From contig CANCUC010000025.1 of the NCBI GenBank assembly GCA_947381255.1, positions 1-8,895 of the forward strand: 8,895 nucleotides of DNA, written 5' to 3'. Under the pieces are notes generated by a model. The model had not been told where the DNA came from. It worked only from the letters and a program-made list of their open reading frames with translations, and did not search any database. Position numbers and translations under genes: made by a program. The stretch comes from Actinomycetota bacterium (GTDB taxonomy: Bacteria; Actinomycetota; Actinomycetes; Nanopelagicales; Nanopelagicaceae). Of the stretch, positions 1 through 5,134 are shown piece by piece (the first letter of the stretch is position 1; the number at the start of each line of letters is the position of its first letter).

Positions 1-66
1 AATTCTCATTCGGTAGCCAACGCCACGCACAGTGTGAATCAGAGCAGGCTCATAGATATCAATCTT
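1..66 (-). pseudogene. C-terminal remainder of the response regulator, in frame past the TAG
   Basis: Translating on from the TAG at 67-69 in the same frame gives K-I-D-I-Y-E-P-A-L, then IHTVRGVGYRMRI, up to the window edge. This is the conserved end of OmpR/PhoB regulators: the recognition-helix tail plus the wing hairpin with the hallmark VRGVGYRMR. No further substitution or frameshift is visible in it. The stop is therefore either a recent single change (AAG or CAG to TAG), a sequence error, or a site of readthrough. The true end of the gene lies outside the window. Confidence 0.75.
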
Positions 67-729
67 CTAGCGAAGGTATGAGACATATGTTTCGACGATT
101 CCAGCATCTCCGCGGAAGTCGTACTGCCAGACGTGATCCAGAATCTGAGACTTGCTGACCACGCGATCAGCATTGATCATGAGGTAGCGAAGCAGTAGAA
201 ATTCGGTAGGTGAGAGGTCAATCAGGTTTCCTGCGCGACGTACCTCATGAGTTGCCTCATCGAGTTCGAGATCTGCGAAGCGAACCTTCTCTTCATCAAT
301 ACTTGCCTCAACTACGCCGATGCGACGCAAGAGTGCACGGAGACGGGCCACCAGCTCCTCGAGCGAGAAAGGCTTAGTGACGTAGTCATCTCCACCAATA
401 GTGAGGCCGGCAATCTTGTCTTCAACAGTATCTTTTGCGGTTAAGAATAGAACGCCAACGCTATGTCCCTCTGAGCGAAGTTGGCGACAGACTTCAAAAC
501 CATCCTGGTCTGGAAGCATCACATCGAGAATGAGAGCATGAGGCTTAAACTCTTCAGCGATAGTCAGAGCTTGGGAGCCGGTCGCCGCGGTGCGAACATC
601 AAAGCCTACGAAACGAAGGCTGGTCGCAATTAGTTCACTAATTGAACTCTCATCATCGACAACAAGAATTCTCTGCAAGTTGTTCTGGGATGTATCTGCC
701 ACGGTAACTCTCTCTTTAAGTGCGGTCAT
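67..729 (-). CDS. OmpR/PhoB-family response regulator, interrupted by an in-frame stop near its C-terminus
   Basis: DNA-binding response regulator of a two-component system. The receiver domain (about residues 20-135) has the acidic pair D25-D26, phosphoacceptor D69 in ILDVMLPD, T97 and K119 in the TKPF motif. A winged-helix effector domain follows (about 150-220), with LSPTEFLLL and the recognition-helix region GIVETYVSYLR. The ATG at 729 is chosen because GGAGGA lies 7 nt upstream; an in-frame GTG at 744 overlaps that Shine-Dalgarno. The frame ends at a TAG (67-69) exactly where family members continue with R/K-K-I-D. The missing piece is the last beta-hairpin (the wing), encoded in frame just beyond the stop. 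The 220-residue product would therefore lack part of its DNA-binding domain. No sensor kinase is visible; it may lie beyond the left edge. The specific system cannot be named. Family assignment is certain; functional status is not. Confidence 0.9.
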   Translation of the reverse strand: MTALKERVTVADTSQNNLQRILVVDDESSISELIATSLRFVGFDVRTAATGSQALTIAEEFKPHALILDVMLPDQDGFEVCRQLRSEGHSVGVLFLTAKDTVEDKIAGLTIGGDDYVTKPFSLEELVARLRALLRRIGVVEASIDEEKVRFADLELDEATHEVRRAGNLIDLSPTEFLLLRYLMINADRVVSKSQILDHVWQYDFRGDAGIVETYVSYLR

Positions 730-758
730 TTTTCGATCCTCCACATTAATTACTCTGT

Positions 759-776
759 TACCCCACAGGAGGGGTA
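759..776. repeat. Inverted repeat upstream of the response regulator
   Basis: TACCCC (759-764) and GGGGTA (771-776) form a perfect 6-bp inverted repeat around a 6-nt gap, about 30 nt upstream of the regulator's ATG. It could be an operator (response regulators often autoregulate) or a hairpin in the transcript leader. No T-run follows on either strand, so a rho-independent terminator is unlikely. The rest of the 730-894 gap holds the DnaA-box-like cluster and one small hairpin (807-820), and no gene that I can support. Confidence 0.3.
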
Positions 777-828
777 CAGGAGAGAGGATTCTCTAATTCG
801 CTGGGGATTTCCTGAGAAATAGCAGAAG

Positions 829-860
829 TTTTCCACAGGGTTTATCCACGATGTGGAGAA
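829..860. promoter_or_regulatory. Cluster of three DnaA-box-like 9-mers
   Basis: TTTTCCACA (829-837, plus), TTATCCACG (842-850, plus) and TTCTCCACA (852-860, read on the minus strand) each differ at one position from the DnaA box TTATCCACA. They are packed in 32 bp of non-coding sequence between crgA and the response regulator. The last two form an inverted pair (TCCAC, 3-nt gap, GTGGA). Binding by DnaA is an inference. This could also be a regulatory site or a small stem-loop. Confidence 0.45.
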
Positions 861-894
861 TTACAGCGGTGTAATTAAGCGTGGATCGGGCGAA

Positions 895-1152
895 TTAACG
901 CCAGCGGGTGGCTAAGGTGAAGCCAAAGCCGATAAATCCAAAGCCGATGACCATATTCCAAGCCCCAATGTGTGGGATTGGATAGCCGGTGTTGCTTACA
1001 TAGTAGATAACGATCCAGACCAGGCCAATAAGAAAGCCAGCGAGCATTGCAGGGGCGAGCCACTTTGGGCTCTCCTTAGGAAGTGGCGCGTGATGGGCGA
1101 CCTCATCCGGAATGTAGACCGGATCCTTCTTGCGGCTCTTGGACTTAGGCAT
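895..1152 (-). CDS. crgA: Cell division protein CrgA
   Basis: Small actinobacterial membrane protein of the divisome. In known systems it binds FtsZ, FtsQ and penicillin-binding proteins and influences septum formation. The product is 85 residues, matching the family's 80-95. A basic N-terminus (MPKSKSRKK) and a short cytoplasmic stretch precede two membrane helices at about 31-52 (WLAPAMLAGFLIGLVWIVIY) and 64-81. The family pattern WLAP...GL.WIV.YY.S, then P...W N..IGFGF, ends in a C-terminal Arg-Trp-Arg. The frame is open further upstream, but MPKSKSRKKDPVY is the family start. The minus-strand hexamer TACCTT ends 6 nt before this ATG with no Shine-Dalgarno, suggesting a leaderless mRNA. 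The gene is divergent from trpG/pabA, an arrangement that accompanies crgA in many Actinobacteria. Confidence 0.95.
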   Translation of the reverse strand: MPKSKSRKKDPVYIPDEVAHHAPLPKESPKWLAPAMLAGFLIGLVWIVIYYVSNTGYPIPHIGAWNMVIGFGFIGFGFTLATRWR

Positions 1153-1158
1153 AAGCAA

Positions 1159-1164
1159 AAGGTA
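1159..1164 (-). promoter_or_regulatory. Predicted -10 element of crgA (leaderless)
   Basis: On the minus strand TACCTT is followed by 6 nt (TTGCTT) and the crgA ATG. A start site about 7 nt after the hexamer would coincide with the ATG. No Shine-Dalgarno is present. A convincing -35 is not visible; that position is occupied by the palindrome at 1168-1186. Confidence 0.55.
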
Positions 1165-1167
1165 CAC

Positions 1168-1186
1168 CAATATTAAATTAATATTG
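1168..1186. promoter_or_regulatory. Perfect 19-bp palindrome between crgA and trpG, candidate operator
   Basis: CAATATTAA and TTAATATTG form a perfect 9-bp inverted repeat around one central A. The site is very AT-rich compared with its surroundings. It lies 3 bp upstream of the predicted crgA -10 and about 25 bp upstream of the trpG -10, so a dimeric regulator bound here could affect both divergent promoters. The protein that would bind is unknown. An AT-rich promoter element without a regulator is the alternative. Confidence 0.5.
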
Positions 1187-1211
1187 AAAATGTCACGAGC
1201 AATCCAGTCGG

Positions 1212-1217
1212 TAGCCT
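1212..1217 (+). promoter_or_regulatory. Predicted -10 element of trpG/pabA (leaderless)
   Basis: TAGCCT is followed by 7 nt (TACCCCC) and the ATG at 1225. There is no Shine-Dalgarno between them. Position and sequence fit transcription starting at or one base from the start codon. TTGAAA at 1184-1189 resembles a -35, but the 22-bp spacer is long. Confidence 0.5.
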
Positions 1218-1224
1218 TACCCCC

Positions 1225-1851
1225 ATGACCCGCGTGCTCGTTGTCGATAACTATGACTCCTTCGTCTACAACTTGGTGCAATATCTCGGCCAGCTTGGAG
1301 CTGAGGTCACAGTCCGCCGCAATGATGAGGTCGATTTCTCCACCCTTGGAAGTTTTGATGGCATTTTGATCTCACCTGGCCCTGGAACTCCAGAGGCTGC
1401 AGGTTCGAGTATTGAATTGGTGAAATACGCGGCTGAGCACAAGATTCCATTATTGGGAGTCTGTCTCGGGCATCAAGCTATCGGTGTTGCCTTTGGTGCA
1501 ACAGTTTCTAGAGCTCCAGAATTACTCCACGGAAAAACTTCTCTTGTTTCCCACAGCAATAAAGGTTTTTTGGCTGATCTACCATCTCCATTTACCGCAA
1601 CGCGTTATCACTCACTTGCAATCGAGCCAGCAACACTTCCAGCCGAATTAGAAGTAACCGGTAAGACTGAATCAGGTGTGGTGATGGCGATCGAACACAC
1701 CACTCTTCCAATTTCCGGAGTGCAGTTCCATCCAGAATCTGTACTCACCGAGCACGGTCATCAGATGCTCGGCAATTGGTTAGAGCGTTGCGGAGATATT
1801 GGCGCGCGCGCTCGCTCCGAGGGATTATCTCCGGTAGTTAATCGCTCTTAA
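1225..1851 (+). CDS. trpG: Glutamine amidotransferase component of anthranilate / aminodeoxychorismate synthase
   Basis: Class I glutamine amidotransferase subunit that hydrolyses glutamine and hands ammonia to a chorismate-binding partner (TrpE or PabB), yielding anthranilate (Trp) or aminodeoxychorismate (folate). The 208-residue length is normal. The N-terminus VLVVDNYDSFVYNLVQYL is diagnostic of TrpG/PabA. ISPGPGTPEAAG (49-60) forms the oxyanion region, the nucleophile is C80 in GVCLGHQAIG, and H169 and E171 in QFHPES complete the triad. No trpE or pabB lies in the window, so Trp versus folate use cannot be decided; the homologue beside crgA in mycobacteria is called trpG or pabA. It is divergent from crgA and convergent with pknB, with stop codons directly abutting. 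Confidence 0.93.
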   Translation: MTRVLVVDNYDSFVYNLVQYLGQLGAEVTVRRNDEVDFSTLGSFDGILISPGPGTPEAAGSSIELVKYAAEHKIPLLGVCLGHQAIGVAFGATVSRAPELLHGKTSLVSHSNKGFLADLPSPFTATRYHSLAIEPATLPAELEVTGKTESGVVMAIEHTTLPISGVQFHPESVLTEHGHQMLGNWLERCGDIGARARSEGLSPVVNRS

Positions 1852-1855
1852 TTAA
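1848..1855. other. Shared stop-codon palindrome joining trpG and pknB
   Basis: TTAATTAA holds the TAA of trpG (1849-1851, plus) and the TAA of pknB (1852-1854, minus) back to back with no base between them. There is no intergenic space, so any transcription terminator for either gene must lie inside the other gene's coding region. Confidence 0.85.
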
Positions 1856-3405
1856 TTCGTTGGTTGGGTATTGATGGTGATTGTCACAGCAGATCCAATG
1901 CTCTGAGTTGTTCCCGCATCTGGTGCTTGCGCTAATACCGCTTGCAGTGGCTGTGTTGAATCAAATGCAGTTGCCGTTCGCACTAAGAATCCAGCTTGGG
2001 TGAGGGTGGTAATTGCTTGCACTTCACTTAAACCAACGAGATTTGGAACTTGCAAACTACCACTCGCAATTTGCAAGATAACTCCTGCGCCAGCTTGCAA
2101 AATACTTCCAGGTGAAGGGTTAACTCCTAAGACGGTACCGGGTGCCTGATTGGAATCGACCGACACTGTCTGCGCAACCGAGAGACCGACTGCGGTGAGT
2201 GCGCTTCTTGCATCTGCTAATGAAAGTCCCACCAAATTAATTGGAACCGATGTATTTCCTGCACCTGATGATTCGGTAAGGGTGATGCTGCTACCTGGAA
2301 TTACCTTTGTATCGGCGAGCGGAACCTGACCTGAGATTCTTCCCTTGGGAATTGTGGATGAAGGACCGTTCTGAATATTGATTGTGAAATTAGGTAAAAG
2401 GGCTCGTGCCTGCGCTTCAGTTAGACCAACGACGTTAGGTACTTGAAGTGATGGAGCCACCGGCGCGTGAGAACGTGTAAGAAGAGTTGAGCCTGCAATC
2501 ACAATGAGAGCGACTGCAATTCCGCCGATCGCAAAAATGCGTTTGCGAGGAGAGGTTTTGCGAATCTTGGTTGTTACTTGCTCGCCTCGAACGGCGCGGC
2601 GCAAATCCGCCAGCATCGCTCCAGCATCTTGATAACGGTCATCAGGATTCTTATGGAGTGCAACTTTAATAATTGTCTCTAGATTGGGATCGATATCTGG
2701 GTTGATATCAGAGGGCGCAGGTAGAGGCGCTGAAACATGCTGAAATGCGATCGATACTGGGGTATCGCCGATAAATGGTGGCCGCCCAACCAAGAGCTCA
2801 TACATCAAGCAACCAACTGAATAAATATCACTTCGAGCATCTGCGCTATCCCCGGTCGCTTGTTCGGGCGAGAGATATTGAGCAGTGCCTACAACGCTCC
2901 AGGTATTAGTCATGGTGGCGCCAATGTCATCTAGTGCGCGCGCGATACCAAAATCCATCACCTTTACCTTGCCAGATTCAGTGATCATGATATTTCCGGG
3001 CTTTATGTCGCGATGGATAATTCCCTCCGCATGGGAGTATTCCAAAGCCTCTAAAATTTCGGTAACAATCTGAACGGCCTCATCTTGTGAAATCTCTGCA
3101 TCGGATTGCAAAACCTGGCGCAGGGTATGACCCTTAACAAGTTCCATAACGATGTAGGAGTTCGGACCATCTTCGCCCGAATCAAAGACAGCGACAATTC
3201 CTGGATTATTTAATCCGCCAGCAGCGAGAGCTTCCTTTTTGAAGCGAGCGACGAAGGCGGGATCCCTCGCCAAGTCACTACGCAAAATCTTTACTGCAAC
3301 CTTGCGATGTAATCGCAAATCTTCGGCGATATAAACATCAGCCATTCCACCGGTTCCAATCATGGCACCGATCTCGTAACGACTATTAAATATTTTGTTA
3401 TTCAT
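1852..3405 (-). CDS. pknB: PASTA-domain Ser/Thr protein kinase PknB
   Basis: Membrane-anchored Hanks-type kinase that senses muropeptides or lipid II and phosphorylates cell-wall and division proteins. The 517 residues begin with a cytoplasmic kinase domain (about 10-270): G-loop GTGGMADVY (17-25), K39 in VAVKIL, catalytic HRDIKPGN (131-138, D133), DFG (151-153), and an activation loop MTNTWSVVGTAQYLSPEQ. Its T166 and T168 align with the autophosphorylated T171/T173 of mycobacterial PknB. A basic juxtamembrane stretch precedes one membrane helix (about 290-309). Three extracellular PASTA repeats follow (about 320-378, 386-448, 452-513), each opening with a VPN-LVGL-like motif; mycobacterial PknB has four. 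The ATG overlaps the pstP stop (TAATG), so the pair is probably translationally coupled. No pknA, pbpA or rodA lies between them, unlike the usual cluster. Confidence 0.96.
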   Translation of the reverse strand: MNNKIFNSRYEIGAMIGTGGMADVYIAEDLRLHRKVAVKILRSDLARDPAFVARFKKEALAAGGLNNPGIVAVFDSGEDGPNSYIVMELVKGHTLRQVLQSDAEISQDEAVQIVTEILEALEYSHAEGIIHRDIKPGNIMITESGKVKVMDFGIARALDDIGATMTNTWSVVGTAQYLSPEQATGDSADARSDIYSVGCLMYELLVGRPPFIGDTPVSIAFQHVSAPLPAPSDINPDIDPNLETIIKVALHKNPDDRYQDAGAMLADLRRAVRGEQVTTKIRKTSPRKRIFAIGGIAVALIVIAGSTLLTRSHAPVAPSLQVPNVVGLTEAQARALLPNFTINIQNGPSSTIPKGRISGQVPLADTKVIPGSSITLTESSGAGNTSVPINLVGLSLADARSALTAVGLSVAQTVSVDSNQAPGTVLGVNPSPGSILQAGAGVILQIASGSLQVPNLVGLSEVQAITTLTQAGFLVRTATAFDSTQPLQAVLAQAPDAGTTQSIGSAVTITINTQPTN

Positions 3406-4178
3406 TATTTAGCCGCCCCGAGTAATTCAACAAATGGTTCGCTCTGGTTCTCAACAACTTCAACCCAGAGAATGGTTACGTTGTCGGGAGCACCTTTGGC
3501 ATGAACGGCTGCGATAAGTTGATCAACAACCGCACCAGCCTCAGATTTCTTAATGATTGTTGCAATTTCGTAGTCACTCAAGACGGAAGAGAGTCCATCG
3601 CTACAGAGTAGAAATTGATCACCAATCTTGCTCTCAAAGATATGAAGAATCGGATCAATTCCGGAATCACCAATGAGAGCTTGGGTGAGGAGAGAACGTT
3701 GCGGATGATTGATAACTTCATCGGCAGTGAGTCGACCTTGATCAAGCAACTCCTGCATAACAGTATGGTCGTAACTCAATTGAACAAGTTTCTTTCCACG
3801 CCATTGATAACAACGAGAGTCCCCGATATGTAACAACTCGACTTTTTCGCCATTCAGATGCAGGGCGGTAAGGGTTGTACCCATACCTTGAAGCGTTCTA
3901 TCCGCGCTAGATACTTCAGCAATCTCATGGTCAATCGAGAAAGAAATGTTTAGTAGAAGATCTTCTCGTGACTCCGCATCTAGAGCCGGATCCCCCAAGA
4001 CTTTGCCCAACTCTTTAACGGAGGTAATCGCAATTCTGGAGGCAACTTCTCCACCAGCATGTCCGCCCATGCCATCTGCGACCGCAACTAAATTTGATGA
4101 GATGAGAGCGGCATCTTCATTTCCATCTCGAACCAATCCAAGTTCGCTACGTGCAATAACCTTGAATGAGCGGTTCAT
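3405..4178 (-). CDS. pstP: PP2C-family Ser/Thr protein phosphatase (PstP type)
   Basis: Metal-dependent phosphatase that reverses phosphorylation by PknB and its targets. All PP2C motifs are present: RDGNEDA (17-23), VADGMGGHAGGEVAS (33-47) with metal ligand D35, MGTTLTAL (99-106), HIGDSR (117-122, D120), LLCSDGLSS (190-198, D194) and GAPDNVT (229-235, D232). The 257 residues make up only the catalytic domain. Mycobacterial PstP (about 510 residues) adds a membrane helix and an extracellular domain, which are missing here, so the product should be soluble. It is the first gene of a two-gene unit and its TAA overlaps the pknB ATG by one base. No Shine-Dalgarno is seen; TACGCT ends 6 nt before the ATG, indicating a leaderless message. 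Confidence 0.94.
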   Translation of the reverse strand: MNRSFKVIARSELGLVRDGNEDAALISSNLVAVADGMGGHAGGEVASRIAITSVKELGKVLGDPALDAESREDLLLNISFSIDHEIAEVSSADRTLQGMGTTLTALHLNGEKVELLHIGDSRCYQWRGKKLVQLSYDHTVMQELLDQGRLTADEVINHPQRSLLTQALIGDSGIDPILHIFESKIGDQFLLCSDGLSSVLSDYEIATIIKKSEAGAVVDQLIAAVHAKGAPDNVTILWVEVVENQSEPFVELLGAAK

Positions 4179-4184
4179 AGATTT

Positions 4185-4190
4185 AGCGTA
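4185..4190 (-). promoter_or_regulatory. Predicted -10 element of pstP-pknB (leaderless)
   Basis: On the minus strand TACGCT is followed by AAATCT (6 nt) and the pstP ATG at 4178. The geometry equals that at crgA and pheA. It sits only a few bases from the predicted tRNA-Leu promoter on the opposite strand, so the two divergent promoters must overlap. Confidence 0.55.
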
Positions 4191-4197
4191 ATGGTGC

Positions 4198-4203
4198 TAA
4201 CCT
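4198..4203 (+). promoter_or_regulatory. Predicted -10 element of tRNA-Leu
   Basis: TAACCT lies 11 nt before the mature 5' end of the tRNA, which would give a 5' leader of about 4-5 nt. No good -35 is recognisable; the expected position overlaps the start of pstP on the other strand. Confidence 0.35.
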
Positions 4204-4214
4204 CTTATGAGTAA

Positions 4215-4297
4215 GCCCGAGTGGCGGAACGGCAGACGCGCACGATTCAGGTTCGTGTACTCGCAAGGGTGTAGGGGTTCAAATCCCCTCTCGGGCA
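4215..4297 (+). tRNA. tRNA-Leu(CAG)
   Basis: Decodes CUG leucine codons. The acceptor stem GCCCGAG (4215-4221) pairs with CTCGGGC (4290-4296), with discriminator A at 4297. The anticodon arm is CACGA, loop TTCAGGT, TCGTG, placing CAG at 4248-4250. A long variable arm (class II tRNA) follows, then a T arm AGGGG-TTCAAAT-CCCCT. The 3' CCA is not fully encoded (ACCCG follows), so it would be added after transcription. It lies divergent from pstP and immediately upstream of a secreted-protein gene, with which it may share transcripts. Confidence 0.95.
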
Positions 4298-4304
4298 CCC
4301 GAGA
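4289..4304 (+). other. Hairpin overlapping the 3' end of tRNA-Leu
   Basis: TCTCGGG, CA, CCCGAGA is a perfect inverted repeat made of the tRNA's 3' acceptor strand and its trailer. In the precursor the trailer can compete with the 5' acceptor strand for pairing. There is no T-run after it, so it is a poor rho-independent terminator, and read-through into the downstream gene is plausible. Confidence 0.4.
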
Positions 4305-4324
4305 AGTAAGGATGGGGATTAATT

Positions 4325-5077
4325 GTGATCAAATTTCGCCAACTTGGGTTATCTGCGGCACTTCTCATTATTACCTCGGTCGGGTTTTCAACTCCGAGTA
4401 TTGCCAGCCAGTCGTCCTCCACCGCACTGATTCGCGTCGAGCAGGTAGGAGGATTCGTTGGACCAAATGTTCTGACGACCCGACTTCCACAGGTAGTTCT
4501 GTACAGTGATGGCCGAATCCTCGCTTCAACGAACCTTGATGGGGATGTGAGGCGGATGTACGAGGGATTATTAAGTAAATCGGCCCTGCTCTCCGAAATT
4601 TCCCTCTTCGCCAAAGTGACAAAGATTCCAGCCGGTGGTTGGGGCCTTCCTCCGGTAGCTGATGTTCCATCAACCCAGATAACACTCCTCCAAAAAGGAG
4701 TGAAGAAAGTAGTTAATGTTTATGCCCTGGGATTTACTGTCGATAGCGTGCCTTCATCGACAAACCAGGCTCGAAGTGCACTTTCAAAAGCCATTAATAA
4801 ATTGGTATCTCTCGCTGGAAGCAAAAAGTACTTCCAACCAACCAGTTATGAAGTGTGGCCACAGGCCGCAGCCTCTGACCCATCGCAGAATTCAATCCCT
4901 TGGCCAAAGTTGATTGCCGCGCCTCATGACGGGTGCAATAAAGTTTCGGCGAAGCCATTTCTTATGGAATTAAAGGCGGCCGGCAGCACTCCCTGGATAT
5001 TTCCAGATGGGTCAGTCGAGCGGCTGACGTGGCGCCCGGCCCTTCCAGATGAAGTGGCGTGTCATCGCACGAGCTGA
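4325..5077 (+). CDS. Unrecognised secreted protein with signal peptide
   Basis: I do not recognise a characterised family. The 250-residue product opens with a typical Sec signal peptide: MIKFR, then the hydrophobic stretch LGLSAALLIITSVGF, with likely cleavage near STPSIAS (about residue 28). There is no lipobox cysteine, so it is probably released or wall-associated. The body contains LPQVVLYSDGRILAS (54-68), GGWGLPPVADVPSTQITL (104-121) and NVYALGF, and two cysteines only (C204, C246) that could form a disulfide. The LYSDGRI and YALG elements remind me of uncharacterised secreted actinobacterial proteins, but that is from memory. The start is a GTG with GGGGA 6 nt upstream. It begins 27 bp after tRNA-Leu and 57 bp before pheA, with no functional link evident. 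Confidence 0.75.
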   Translation: MIKFRQLGLSAALLIITSVGFSTPSIASQSSSTALIRVEQVGGFVGPNVLTTRLPQVVLYSDGRILASTNLDGDVRRMYEGLLSKSALLSEISLFAKVTKIPAGGWGLPPVADVPSTQITLLQKGVKKVVNVYALGFTVDSVPSSTNQARSALSKAINKLVSLAGSKKYFQPTSYEVWPQAAASDPSQNSIPWPKLIAAPHDGCNKVSAKPFLMELKAAGSTPWIFPDGSVERLTWRPALPDEVACHRTS

Positions 5078-5111
5078 TCTCCTGCGCATTAAATCTCAAT
5101 CCAGCCACCTA

Positions 5112-5123
5112 ACTCAATTGAGT
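5112..5123. promoter_or_regulatory. 12-bp palindrome at the pheA promoter
   Basis: ACTCAATTGAGT is a perfect palindrome whose last T is also the first base of the predicted pheA -10. A protein bound here would occlude RNA polymerase, so it is a candidate operator. With only 12 bp, chance is a real alternative. Confidence 0.35.
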
Positions 5124-5128
5124 AGAGT
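5123..5128 (+). promoter_or_regulatory. Predicted -10 element of pheA (leaderless)
   Basis: TAGAGT is followed by 6 nt and the GTG start at 5135. The short gap holds no Shine-Dalgarno, so transcription is expected to begin at the start codon. No clear -35 is visible. Confidence 0.5.
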
Positions 5129-5134
5129 TCGCGG

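Noticed and set aside
67..69. TAG as a reassigned sense codon
   Set aside because: pheA and serS both end at TAG at the expected length for their families, so TAG acts as a stop in this genome. Site-specific readthrough remains possible.
807..820. ATTTC-CTGA-GAAAT hairpin as a crgA terminator
   Set aside because: Five weak base pairs with no adjacent T-run on the relevant strand. Not distinguishable from chance.
880..888. Fourth DnaA box near the cluster
   Set aside because: CGTGGATCG matches the reverse box at only 6 of 9 positions, too weak to count.
895..1281. Longer CrgA version starting upstream in the same frame
   Set aside because: The extra residues overlap trpG and the intergenic palindrome, do not look like CrgA, and would ignore the family start MPKSKSRKK and the well-placed -10.
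1848..1868. Rho-independent terminator between trpG and pknB
   Set aside because: TTAATTAA is a palindrome but too short and AT-only to form a stable hairpin, and there is no T-run.
4207..4509. Open reading frame running through tRNA-Leu into the secreted-protein gene
   Set aside because: It covers a tRNA and then a different frame of a gene with a clear signal peptide. The translation shows no family features.
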